The translations under genes were made by a program, and so were the position numbers. Source: JBFWYO01 sp050186335 (GTDB lineage: Bacteria; Pseudomonadota; Alphaproteobacteria; Bin65). From it: a stretch of DNA of 19,197 nucleotides. The stretch's first letter is position 1. Each line of letters starts with the position of its first letter. The notes under the pieces were generated by a model, which was not told the origin of the DNA, made no database searches, and saw only the letters and a program-made list of their open reading frames with translations. The DNA lies in assembly GCA_050186335.1 (NCBI GenBank), contig JBFWYO010000087.1, positions 1 to 19,197 on the forward strand, given 5' to 3'. This document shows positions 1-7,222 of the stretch, in pieces.

Positions 1-98
1 TTGCCGCAGGAATCGAGGAACCCGTGCTGGTCCTGGCGGGTGAACCGGAAGACCAGAAGCGGAGCCTTCTGGCATTGCGTGAATTGACCCAAGGCTGA
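1..98 (+). CDS. 3' end of an unidentified gene
   Basis: An open frame enters from the left edge and ends at a TGA at 96-98, giving about 31 C-terminal residues that read AAGIEEPVLVLAGEPEDQKR and on to ALRELTQG. The composition, a hydrophobic strand followed by a charged helix, looks like a genuine protein C-terminus, and the other two plus frames look less natural. No family can be assigned from this little sequence. It points the same way as the operon starting at 314 but is separated from it by about 215 bases with a palindrome, so it is probably a separate transcription unit. Confidence 0.4.
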   Translation, partial: AAGIEEPVLVLAGEPEDQKRSLLALRELTQG

Positions 99-313
99 CC
101 TGCCGGTTGTGTTCGCGGTAATGGGCCCAACCGGACAGAAGATGCCTTGAACAAAATCGTTCATCGCATCTTCAATCGCATGGTTGTTGACGGGCGTTCA
201 GCGGCTCAATTACTGTGATATAAAATCACATCCATAGCAAGCGCGATGTACCACTTTCTCTCATTGGTCTGTACGTCGAGTCGGCTCCATTCGCCTTTGA
301 TTGCGGTGCCCTG
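99..313 (+). promoter_or_regulatory. Leader/promoter region of the MLE-opine dehydrogenase operon
   Basis: There is no credible gene in this 215-base gap. It is the only space in which the promoter of the five-gene plus-strand operon can lie. An AT-rich stretch around 214-230 contains TATAAA (219-224) inside a palindrome. No good -35 hexamer is seen at the right distance (TTGACG at 187-192 is too far), so the promoter position is a guess. Confidence 0.4.
214..230. promoter_or_regulatory. Palindromic operator candidate upstream of operon
   Basis: TGTGAT-ATAAA-ATCACA is a perfect 6-bp inverted repeat with a 5-base centre. It lies 84 bases before the MLE-family start and covers a possible -10 element. 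It resembles a CRP/FNR-type TGTGA...TCACA box but is one base too wide for the classical N6 spacing. An operator for the GntR regulator encoded at 5361-6089 is the alternative. That it is a regulatory site is inference. Confidence 0.45.
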
Positions 314-1471
314 ATGTCGACTATCACGGAAATCCGGACACGCCGCGTCGCGCTGCCCCGGCGGCGAGATCACAAGTGGACGGGTCTTACCGAGGGCATC
401 GGCGCGTACGTACTGGTCGAAATGCGCGACAGCGATGGCCGCGTCGGCTGGGGCGAATCGCCGGCTCTCAAAGACTGGGCCGGTGACTTCGGCCGCTACT
501 TCGGCGAGTCGGCGGCCACGGTACGTACGGTCATCGACCAACATTTAGGCCCGACATTGATCGGCGCCGATCCAACCAACATTGTCGATCTGCACGGGCG
601 AATGGACCGGCAGATCAAAGGCTATCCGTATGCCAAGGCCGCACTCGACTTTGCTGCGTACGACCTCGCCGGGCAAAGTCTTGGGGTCCCCGTCGCAACG
701 CTGCTGGGTGGTCGCGCGCGCGTTCGAATTCCGCTTACTCATTCCATCGGACTGATCGGAATCGAAGAAGCCGAACGCGAGGCGGTACAAGTAGTCGGCG
801 AAGGTGTCCGTACGCTCAAGATCAAGATCGGCGTCGACCCCGAGCGCGACGTCGCAATGGTAAGGCGCGTGCGCGATGCGGTCGGGCCAGGAACCGATAT
901 TTGCGTCGATGCCAACAATGGTTTCGCTACGGCGGGCGAAGCGGTGCAAACGATCCGGCGTATGGAAGGTTGCCGCCTGAAGTATGTTGAGCAACCGGTG
1001 GCCGGCGCGCGGCGCATGGCCGAAGTGGCGCGCGCCATCGACGCACCTGTTATGGCTGACGAATCGGCGTGGACGGCCGAAGACGTAATCGAATTATTCG
1101 AGCACCGCGCATGCCAGATCGTTTCGATTTATACTACCAAACCCGGCGGCCTGTATCGCGCGATGCAGGTCGCAGCGACGGCACGCGCTTGCGGTTTCGT
1201 TTGTAACGTAAACGGATCGGTCGAAACCGGGGTTGGCAATCTTGCCAATCTTCATCTTGCCGCGGCGGCCGAGGTGGTAACATTGTCCTGTGTCGTGCCG
1301 GTATCGACGCCGGCAGAGGCCCAGCGCGGACGCATCGCTGGCATCTATTATACGGACGATCTGCTGACGCGCGGACTTGACTTTAGTGACGGCACCGTCG
1401 GTATCCCCGATGGGCCGGGTTTCGGCGGGATCGTCGATGTGGAAAAAATCGCGAAATACACGGTGGACTAA
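314..1471 (+). CDS. Enolase-superfamily enzyme, MLE subgroup (mandelate racemase/muconate lactonizing enzyme family)
   Basis: This 385-residue protein has the capping domain first (about 1-125) and then the TIM barrel. Superfamily landmarks visible are the KIK motif on barrel strand 2 (K169, K171), metal ligands D199 (in VDANNGF), E226 (in YVEQP) and D249 (in MADES), and K276 in the TTKPGG strand. A lysine on each side of the site defines the muconate lactonizing/dipeptide epimerase (MLE) subgroup, so the enzyme should abstract a proton alpha to a carboxylate using Mg2+. The substrate cannot be told from sequence: cycloisomerase, racemase, epimerase or o-succinylbenzoate-synthase-like chemistry are all possible. 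Given the amino-acid-type neighbours, an epimerase or racemase is favoured. Its stop overlaps the next start (TAATG), so it is translationally coupled to the opine-dehydrogenase-like gene. No strong ribosome site precedes the ATG at 314, but the start of the domain fits. Confidence 0.9.
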   Translation: MSTITEIRTRRVALPRRRDHKWTGLTEGIGAYVLVEMRDSDGRVGWGESPALKDWAGDFGRYFGESAATVRTVIDQHLGPTLIGADPTNIVDLHGRMDRQIKGYPYAKAALDFAAYDLAGQSLGVPVATLLGGRARVRIPLTHSIGLIGIEEAEREAVQVVGEGVRTLKIKIGVDPERDVAMVRRVRDAVGPGTDICVDANNGFATAGEAVQTIRRMEGCRLKYVEQPVAGARRMAEVARAIDAPVMADESAWTAEDVIELFEHRACQIVSIYTTKPGGLYRAMQVAATARACGFVCNVNGSVETGVGNLANLHLAAAAEVVTLSCVVPVSTPAEAQRGRIAGIYYTDDLLTRGLDFSDGTVGIPDGPGFGGIVDVEKIAKYTVD

Positions 1472-2574
1472 TGTCAATCGACACTAAAGGCGGCCGCATT
1501 GCAGTGCTTGGCGCCGGTCACGGCGGCTGTGCCGTCGCGGCGCACCTTACGCTCCAAGGATTCGAAGTGCGCATGCACGTGCGCGATGCGGACAAGCGGC
1601 GGCGTTTTGCAGCTGGCATCGAAGCCGCGGGTATCGCGACCGGCGTTGCAAAGCCTGCCTTGGTCAGCGATGACCTTGCCGCAGTGGTAAAGGACGCCGA
1701 ATTGATTTCGATCGTCGTGCCGGCGGCGGGCCATGATTATTACGCTGCGGCGCTCGCCAAACTGCTTCCGGCCGGCGCCACCATCATGCTCAATCCGGGG
1801 CATACTGGCGGAGCATTGCATTTTCTGAAATCGTTTCGCGACGCCGGCGGCAAGCCGGTGAAGCTGTGCGAAACTACCACGCTAACCTATATTTGCCGTA
1901 TGGAAGGGCCGGCGACGGTCGGCATTTACAGTGCGACCACGCGCCTGCGGTTCGCCGCGTTGCCGGCGATAGATACCGTTAAGGCCGCTGCATTGGTTCG
2001 CCGTTTCTTCCCGAATATCGAACCGGTATCCAATGTGCTCGAAACCGGCTTTATGAACATCAATGCGGTGCTTCACGTCGCCGGCACGCTCATGAACGCT
2101 GGATGGATTGAATTCACCGGCGGCAATTTTCTTTTCTACCGCGAAGGTGTTACGCCCGCCGTCGGGCGCGTGATCGAGCGGCTCGACGAGGAGCGAATCG
2201 CGGTTGGCCGGGCGCTGGGCGTCAACCTGCCCCCGACCGTAGATATGTTTCACTCGGCCGGCCTTACCAGCGAAGCTGCGCGCCAATCTGGCTCGATTTC
2301 GCGGGCCTGCGTCGAAAGCGAACCCAATAAGACGATTAAAGCGCCGCCCGCTCTGCGTCACCGTTACGTCGACGAAGATGTCGCCTTCGGGCTGGTGCCG
2401 ATGTCGGAATTGGGCCGCCTGTGCGGTGTGCCGACACCGGTAATCGACTGCCTGATCGAGCTTGGCGCGGCGGCAAATGGAATTGACTACCGCACCAATG
2501 GTCTGACTCTGGTGCGCCTGGGCCTCGCAGGTGCCGATGTGGCACGCGTACGCGCTTTCGTCGAGCGCGGTTGA
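1471..2574 (+). CDS. NAD(P)-dependent opine/octopine dehydrogenase family protein
   Basis: This 367-residue protein has an N-terminal Rossmann domain with GAGHGG at 14-19 (LGAGHGGCAVAAHL), followed by the helical C-terminal domain of the octopine/nopaline dehydrogenase family. The family's catalytic His is recognisable at H202 in NAVLHVAGTLMNAG, and D303 in the RHRYVDED segment is the probable partner acid. Members join or split an amino acid and a 2-keto acid through a secondary amine using NAD(P)H. In a catabolic operon the oxidative, opine-splitting direction is likely, but this is inference. The ATG overlaps the stop of the MLE-family gene by one base. The product would be cytosolic. Ketopantoate-reductase-like or glycerol-3-phosphate-dehydrogenase-like relatives share the fold, but the His motif favours the opine family. 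Confidence 0.9.
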   Translation: MSIDTKGGRIAVLGAGHGGCAVAAHLTLQGFEVRMHVRDADKRRRFAAGIEAAGIATGVAKPALVSDDLAAVVKDAELISIVVPAAGHDYYAAALAKLLPAGATIMLNPGHTGGALHFLKSFRDAGGKPVKLCETTTLTYICRMEGPATVGIYSATTRLRFAALPAIDTVKAAALVRRFFPNIEPVSNVLETGFMNINAVLHVAGTLMNAGWIEFTGGNFLFYREGVTPAVGRVIERLDEERIAVGRALGVNLPPTVDMFHSAGLTSEAARQSGSISRACVESEPNKTIKAPPALRHRYVDEDVAFGLVPMSELGRLCGVPTPVIDCLIELGAAANGIDYRTNGLTLVRLGLAGADVARVRAFVERG

Positions 2575-2593
2575 TCCAAGGAAGAGAACGATC

Positions 2594-3727
2594 TTGAACC
2601 TAGACATCATCGAGCGTTATCGGGCGGTCATGGACCGGCTCGGGCTGGCTGCCATCATCGCCGGTTCGCCGGAGAACTTCGCACATGTCGCCGGGTTCCA
2701 ACTACCCTCGCAAATTCTCATGCGCTGGCGCCATGCCATGGTGATCGTACCTCGCCAGGGGGATCCCGAACTGGTGATCGTGGATATGGAACAAACCACG
2801 GTTCGCAAGCGTCTGACCAACGCCAAGCTTCATGTATGGCGCGAATTCAGCGACAGCGCGATGAAAGTACTGGCGGCGGCACTCAGCAATCTCGGTTATG
2901 CGCAGGACAAGATCGGCCTTGAGTTGGATTATCTTCCCGCGAGCGATTATGAGGCGCTCCAGACGGCCCTGCCGCACGCGCGGTTTATCGCGGTGCACGG
3001 CGAGCTTGCTCGGGTTCGCCAAATCAAATCCCCACGCGAAATCGAAGTTCTGCGGCGACTTTCCCGGCTTGCGGATCGCGCAATCACTGAAGCTTTCCGA
3101 TCGGTGCGGGCCGGCATGAGCGAGATGGATATCGCCGCCGCGGTCACTCACAACGTTCTTGCTGGGGGCGGCGAGGATTACCGCCTGCTGATCGTGGCGA
3201 CTGGGGAGCGCTCGGTATTGCCGAATGTCGGGCCGAGCGAGCGCATTCTGAAGCGCGGCGACGTGTGCCGCGTCGAGGTGTTTCCGAAAATCCAGGGCTA
3301 CTACGCCGGCATCTGCCGCACGGCGGTGGTGCAGCAAGCACCGCCGCATGCCGAACGTATTTGGGCCAATTTGACCGAATGTAAATATCTTTTGCTCGAA
3401 CGCATGAAGCCAGGGATAAGCTGCCGTGCAATCTATGATTTGTTCCTGGCCAAGCTAAGAGAGATCGATCTGCCGCCAATATCCTTCGTCGGCCATGGCA
3501 TCGGGCTTCATTTGCATGAAGACCCCTACCTTGGGACACATCCGATGATTGGAAGCGACGCTGACGCCTTGCTTGAAGCTGGCATGGTGCTCGGCATCGA
3601 ACCTCTCGTCTATGAGACTGGGTACGGCTTTGGCATGCAGAATAAGGACCTGGTTCTGGTGACCGAAAAGGGATGCGAACTCTTGTCCGACTATTGCAAC
3701 ACCGATCGCCTTATCGTGGTTGAGTGA
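2594..3727 (+). CDS. M24 (creatinase/aminopeptidase P fold) protein with degenerate metal site
   Basis: This 377-residue protein has an N-terminal creatinase-type domain (about 1-145) and a C-terminal pita-bread domain (about 150-370). The GHGIGLHLHE segment with H301 and the GIEP segment with E336 are conserved. However, the two metal Asp of M24 peptidases are replaced by E228 (in CRVEVF) and G239 (in YYAGICRT), and the last metal Glu is K351 (in MQNKDLV). It is therefore unlikely to be a dinuclear metallopeptidase. Creatinase is a known metal-free member of this fold, so a C-N hydrolase of creatinase or ectoine-hydrolase type is more likely. The TTG start at 2594 is chosen because AAGGAAGAG lies just ahead of it and the upstream in-frame GTG at 2531 would sit inside the previous gene. 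Its end overlaps the ABC ATPase start. Confidence 0.88.
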   Translation: MNLDIIERYRAVMDRLGLAAIIAGSPENFAHVAGFQLPSQILMRWRHAMVIVPRQGDPELVIVDMEQTTVRKRLTNAKLHVWREFSDSAMKVLAAALSNLGYAQDKIGLELDYLPASDYEALQTALPHARFIAVHGELARVRQIKSPREIEVLRRLSRLADRAITEAFRSVRAGMSEMDIAAAVTHNVLAGGGEDYRLLIVATGERSVLPNVGPSERILKRGDVCRVEVFPKIQGYYAGICRTAVVQQAPPHAERIWANLTECKYLLLERMKPGISCRAIYDLFLAKLREIDLPPISFVGHGIGLHLHEDPYLGTHPMIGSDADALLEAGMVLGIEPLVYETGYGFGMQNKDLVLVTEKGCELLSDYCNTDRLIVVE

Positions 3728-4529
3728 GCGCGTGAAAAAACTCCCGACGATCGATATTCGCGACATCACGGTCCGCTTCCGCACGCCCGAAGGTCCGCTG
3801 ACCGCGATCGAGAATGTCAGCGCTACCATCGCACCCCGCTCGTTTCTTACCGTCGTAGGCCCCTCGGGCTGCGGTAAGACGACTCTGCTCAAGGTCCTTT
3901 CGGGCGTCCTGACTCCGAGTGGCGGCGAAGTGTTCTTCGACGACCGGCCGTTGGCAAAAGCGGAAATGACCGGGCGGATTGGATATGTGTTTCAGCGCCC
4001 GATGCTTCTGCCCTGGCGTACCGCACTGGACAACGTAATGTTGACCATGGAGGTGGCGCGGAAGGAAACGAGCAAGCGGGAACGCGAGCAGGAAGCGCGC
4101 CGCTGGCTCGACATTGTGGGCCTTAAGGGCTTCGAAGATCGCCATCCGCACGAATTGTCGGGCGGCATGCAGCAGCGTGTTTCAATTTCACGCGCGCTCG
4201 TGTTTCAGCCGCAGATCCTGCTTATGGACGAGCCGTTCGCCGCGCTCGACGAAATCACGCGCGAGACAATGCAGGACCAACTGCTTAGTTTGTGGTCGGC
4301 GATCGATACGACGGTAATCTTCATCACCCACAGCATTTCCGAAGCGGTGCTGTTGTCCGAGGAAATCCTCGTCATGTCGGCACGGCCGGGCCGTGTCATT
4401 GAAACCATTAAGGTCCCCTTCGAGCGGCCGCGATCCGAAACGATCCGTGGTCTGCCGCGTTTTGCTGAACTCACCGACCAAATCCGCCGCCATCTTCGCG
4501 CGGGCCGCGCCGATAGCGAAAGGAACTGA
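3720..4529 (+). CDS. ABC transporter ATP-binding protein (nitrate/sulfonate/taurine type)
   Basis: This 269-residue ATPase is complete. It has Walker A GPSGCGKTT at 47-55, a Q-loop at Q92 followed by the MLLPW segment typical of the SsuB/TauB group, signature LSGGMQQR at 146-153, Walker B ILLMDEP at 166-172 and switch histidine H204. With the permease that follows it should drive import of a small organic anion or amino-acid-like compound at the inner membrane. The annotated TTG start overlaps the M24 gene by 8 bases. A GTG at 3732, giving VKKLPTIDIRD, is an equally possible start. The family alone does not fix the substrate. The operon context suggests the compound handled by the three upstream enzymes. 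Confidence 0.93.
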   Translation: MSERVKKLPTIDIRDITVRFRTPEGPLTAIENVSATIAPRSFLTVVGPSGCGKTTLLKVLSGVLTPSGGEVFFDDRPLAKAEMTGRIGYVFQRPMLLPWRTALDNVMLTMEVARKETSKREREQEARRWLDIVGLKGFEDRHPHELSGGMQQRVSISRALVFQPQILLMDEPFAALDEITRETMQDQLLSLWSAIDTTVIFITHSISEAVLLSEEILVMSARPGRVIETIKVPFERPRSETIRGLPRFAELTDQIRRHLRAGRADSERN

Positions 4530-4532
4530 GCC

Positions 4533-5315
4533 ATGTGGAAACGCCGCGCGACGATATCGGCCGGTCAATTCTTGGTATTCGCTGCGTTTTTCGGCTTTTG
4601 GGAGCTCGCGGTGCGAGCTTTGGCGATTCGCCCGGTTATCCTGCCCGCGCCTTCAATCGTGTTCGAGAAGATGTGGGAGCAGCGCGAGACGCTGATCATT
4701 AATACCTGGCCGACATGCGTTGCTATCGGACTGGGGTTTCTCGCGGCCGTACTTTCAGGATTCATTATCGCCGTCGGCATCGCATATTCGCGTACTGTGC
4801 GCGATTTGACCTATCCATTCCTGGTGACTGCCCAGATACTCCCAAAGGTGGCATTCGCACCACTGTTTCTGATCTGGTTCGGCTTCGGCCTGACGCCGAA
4901 GATCGTGATCGCTGCGCTGATCGCGTTTTTTCCGATTGTTATTAATACCGCAAAGGGATTGAGTTCCGTCGAGGTCGAGTTGTTGCAATATATGGATTCG
5001 CTCGGCGCAAAGGCTCACGAAAAATTCTTCAAGATCAGCCTGCCCTGGGCCCTTCCATATATCTTCGCGGCCCTCAAGATATCGATCACGCTTGCGATCG
5101 TCGGCGCTGTGGTCGGCGAATTTATCGCCGCTGGCGAAGGCCTGGGCTACGTCATCAACGCCGCCAATATCGCGCTGGACACCGAACTCATGTTCGCCGC
5201 GATCATCGTTTTGAGCGTCCTCGGTATCCTGATGTTTCTAATAGTTGTTCTGGCTGAGCGGGTGGTCATGGCCGGGTGGCAGCAAGGCGGGGATGGGCTG
5301 CAAGCGACGATGTGA
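4533..5315 (+). CDS. ABC transporter permease (SsuC/TauC type)
   Basis: This 260-residue integral membrane protein has about six hydrophobic segments (roughly 12-30, 62-85, 97-118, 123-140, 183-200 and 220-242). The cytoplasmic EAA loop, which docks on the ATPase, is seen around 150-180 (SLGAKAHEKF...SLPWALPYIF). This is the binding-protein-dependent transport permease family of the nitrate/sulfonate/taurine importers. GAAAGGAA ahead of the ATG is a good ribosome site, and the gene begins three bases after the ATPase stop, so they are co-translated. It is the last gene of the operon. A hairpin and the convergent GntR gene follow. No periplasmic binding-protein gene is present next to it, which is unusual for this class. 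Confidence 0.93.
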   Translation: MWKRRATISAGQFLVFAAFFGFWELAVRALAIRPVILPAPSIVFEKMWEQRETLIINTWPTCVAIGLGFLAAVLSGFIIAVGIAYSRTVRDLTYPFLVTAQILPKVAFAPLFLIWFGFGLTPKIVIAALIAFFPIVINTAKGLSSVEVELLQYMDSLGAKAHEKFFKISLPWALPYIFAALKISITLAIVGAVVGEFIAAGEGLGYVINAANIALDTELMFAAIIVLSVLGILMFLIVVLAERVVMAGWQQGGDGLQATM

Positions 5316-5334
5316 CAGGAGACCTGTTGCTTGC

Positions 5335-5357
5335 CTTCTGACTTACCCGCTCAGAAG
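5335..5357. terminator. Hairpin between convergent genes, possible terminator
   Basis: CTTCTGA (5335-5341) and TCAGAAG (5351-5357) form a perfect 7-bp stem with a 9-base loop. It sits exactly between the permease stop and the stop of the convergent regulator. It lacks a clear T-tract on the plus strand, so a bidirectional terminator role is only likely. Confidence 0.4.
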
Positions 5358-5360
5358 CGA

Positions 5361-6089
5361 CTATTTCGCGATTTGCGCCTGATTCGGCTCCGATGCCGCT
5401 GTCGCGTTCCTGGACACGGATTCCTCAGAAAAATTGGCGCAGGACAGGATGTGCTGCGCGGTCTTCTGGATATCGCGCTCCATCGCTTGACGCGCGTCGT
5501 CCGCATGATGGCGTTCAAATGCGTCGAGAATATCGTCGTGCGCGGCCCAACTCCAATGCATTGGTGAAGCGCGCAACGAGACATGAAGCAGCGGTCCCGC
5601 CTGAAGCCACAACATTTCGATCATCCGCAAGACAAGTTCCTTATCGGCTGCACGGTAAATCGCGAAATGGAATTCCTGATTGCGGTTAAGCGTCGCGGCG
5701 GCATGGTCGGTCACTCCGCTGCGCTTTGCGGCGTCTGAAAGTTCACGAAGTTGGGCAATCAGCTTGTCGTTGGCCGCACTGGCAGCCGCAGCTGCTGCAT
5801 GCCCTTCGAGCATGCAGCGCAATTCAAACACATCCAGGAACTGCCGTCGCGACATATGCGGCACCAACACACTCCGATTGGGACGAACCTCGAGTGCTTG
5901 CTCCGCCGCAAGCCGATTGACCGCCTCTCGCACTGGCATGGCGCTAGTGCCGAGCGTCGCCGCAAGAGTTCGATAGGTGAGATTGCTGCCAGGCGGGAAA
6001 AGGCCACTCATCAGCCCATGCCGGATCCGGCGATATACTTGATTCTGAAGCGTCGACCGTTTCGCACGACCAAGTCGGTGAATAGTCAT
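5361..6089 (-). CDS. GntR-family transcriptional regulator, FCD (FadR) subfamily
   Basis: This 242-residue regulator has an N-terminal winged helix-turn-helix (about 10-78, with LRE/GTSAMPVREAV-type recognition helix near 45-60) and a C-terminal all-helical FCD ligand domain (about 85-215). FCD domains usually carry an Asp/His/His/His metal site. By spacing, the equivalents here are N137, H141, H184 and D206, so two ligands are altered. Members typically repress catabolic and transport genes and release DNA on binding a carboxylate effector. It is convergent with the five-gene operon whose promoter is about 5 kb away, and is the natural regulator of that operon by context. The ATG is preceded by AGGTGAG on the minus strand, a good ribosome site. 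Confidence 0.92.
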   Translation of the reverse strand: MTIHRLGRAKRSTLQNQVYRRIRHGLMSGLFPPGSNLTYRTLAATLGTSAMPVREAVNRLAAEQALEVRPNRSVLVPHMSRRQFLDVFELRCMLEGHAAAAAASAANDKLIAQLRELSDAAKRSGVTDHAAATLNRNQEFHFAIYRAADKELVLRMIEMLWLQAGPLLHVSLRASPMHWSWAAHDDILDAFERHHADDARQAMERDIQKTAQHILSCANFSEESVSRNATAASEPNQAQIAK

Positions 6090-6176
6090 GTCGGCTCACC
6101 TAAAATTAAAAGCTAGCGCGAACAATCTAGTGGGTCAAACTTCGAACTGCCTAGACATTATACTGAGGCATCTCTC

Positions 6177-6205
6177 ACGGGGAGTCGGCATTCGCGCCTC
6201 CCCGT
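6177..6205. repeat. GC-rich inverted repeat (hairpin)
   Basis: ACGGGGAG (6177-6184) and CTCCCCGT (6198-6205) form a perfect 8-bp stem with a 13-base loop. There is no T-tract on either side, so it is not a classical intrinsic terminator. It lies about 90 bases upstream of the regulator start. An operator or structural role is unproven. Confidence 0.4.
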
Positions 6206-6520
6206 CGGGGAACGATCAAACATAGCAGGTCGATAAAGGGCTAGGTTGTCGCCGCGTTGTCAGAACACGAAGCTCTGGGGCGGAGATCGGTGACCGAGCG
6301 AGCCGCCGCTATCGATATTCATTACCTCGGCGACACCACGCCGCCCGTTCACGAGGTGGCAGGCCTGCCTCGCTGATACCGGCGCAAACGTCGCCAGCAT
6401 TAGTGAATTCTGATACAGGGCAACCATCAGGCCAATCGTTTGCTTCGCCCGTGTCGGGCTCGTTCGCGCAGCATGCGGGATAAATGCACGAACGGAAGTA
6501 TTGGCAAGTTGATGCAGGTG

Positions 6521-6594
6521 AAAATTCCCTGATCCATCGAATTGAATCCCTGTTCGGCGCAAAATATTCCCTGTTCCGAGGCGCAGGGAATTTT
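6521..6594. repeat. Cluster of ATTCCCTG / CAGGGAAT repeats
   Basis: AAAATTCCCTG at 6521-6531 is the exact reverse complement of CAGGGAATTTT at 6584-6594. Between them are two more related copies, GAATCCCTGTTC (6544-6555) and ATTCCCTGTTC (6566-6576). The latter can pair with CAGGGAAT (6584-6591) in an 8-bp stem with a 10-base loop. From memory, similar CAGGGAATT-rich non-coding repeats are dispersed in rhizobial genomes, which I cannot verify here. No transposase is visible. Confidence 0.6.
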
Positions 6595-6666
6595 GGGATT
6601 TTCAGTATGTTCTCACGCATTGGCTCGGCTTGAGCGTGCCGCGCGCAGCCGCTGCGATAGACCGTA

Positions 6667-7128
6667 TCAGATTTGAAACAGCGTCATTGTTTCGGCAATC
6701 ATAGCGGGCTTCTCGGCTCCTTCGATGTTCATCCTGTTCTCGAACGTTGCCAAAATCGAATCGGAGGAGCGCGCGTTGACGTCTAGCAACGACACCGCCA
6801 GGCGGACACGGCTGCCCTCAGTTACCGGCGTGATGAATCGGACGCGATTCGAGCCGTAGTTGATACGCTGACGGCAGCCGCCGACGTCGAGGATTTCACG
6901 CATGAGTACCGGCAAGAGCGCAAGTACGAGATATCCATGCGCGATGGTCTTGCCGCTCGGCATGTCGCGGAGCGCGCGTGCCGTGTCGACGTGTATCCAC
7001 TGATCGTCGCCGGTCGCGACGGCAAATCTCGATATCACGGATTGATCGATCAAAAGCGGCTCGGATCGCCCGAGGGCCTTGCCGACCCATTGCCTGAGTT
7101 CGACCGGCTCTTTCAATTTCAACGGCAT
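6667..7128 (-). CDS. MaoC-family (R)-specific enoyl-CoA hydratase-like protein
   Basis: This 153-residue single hot-dog-fold protein has the hydratase motif in TGDDQWIHVDTARA. D41 and H46 have the Asp/His spacing of (R)-specific enoyl-CoA hydratases, followed by SGKTIAHGYLVLALL. It should add water to, or remove it from, an enoyl- or hydroxyacyl-CoA in the cytosol. The start at 7128 is preferred because GAAGGATGAGG lies just before it. A longer reading to 7200 adds 24 residues that do not look like the family. It is the last gene of a minus-strand set (maleate isomerase remnant, monooxygenase, ketopantoate-reductase-like, MaoC), consistent with a role in CoA-thioester degradation. A dehydratase on branched or mesaconyl-type CoA esters is also possible. 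Confidence 0.9.
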   Translation of the reverse strand: MPLKLKEPVELRQWVGKALGRSEPLLIDQSVISRFAVATGDDQWIHVDTARALRDMPSGKTIAHGYLVLALLPVLMREILDVGGCRQRINYGSNRVRFITPVTEGSRVRLAVSLLDVNARSSDSILATFENRMNIEGAEKPAMIAETMTLFQI

Positions 7129-7222
7129 GGGAACCTCATCCTTCTGTTCTGCTTTCCGCCAAGGTAAATCCAAACTGACGCAGATTTGCCTTGTCGCCAA
7201 TGTTCGTCCCAGCTTTCATTGT

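Larger units (their letters stand above)
6090..6666. other. Intergenic spacer without a convincing gene
   Basis: This is 577 bases between the GntR regulator start and the MaoC gene end. The first part must hold the regulator's minus-strand promoter. Two short overlapping minus-strand open frames (6260-6562 and 6309-6620) have low-complexity or unusual composition, no ribosome sites and no recognisable domain, so I do not call them. The stretch carries a GC hairpin (6177-6205) and a CAGGGAATTTT-type repeat cluster (6521-6594), which suggests a repeat or recombination scar separating two unrelated catabolic blocks. Confidence 0.6.

Noticed and set aside
2531..2593. GTG start 63 bases upstream for the M24 gene
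   Set aside because: It lies inside the opine dehydrogenase gene and lacks family-like sequence. The TTG at 2594 has a strong ribosome site.
1882..2610. 242-residue minus-strand open frame across the opine dehydrogenase gene
   Set aside because: It is antisense to a convincing Rossmann-fold enzyme, with no motif or ribosome site of its own.
6260..6620. Two overlapping minus-strand frames in the spacer
   Set aside because: They have no ribosome site, odd composition, overlap each other in different frames, and run through the repeat cluster. They may be decayed sequence but no family was recognisable.
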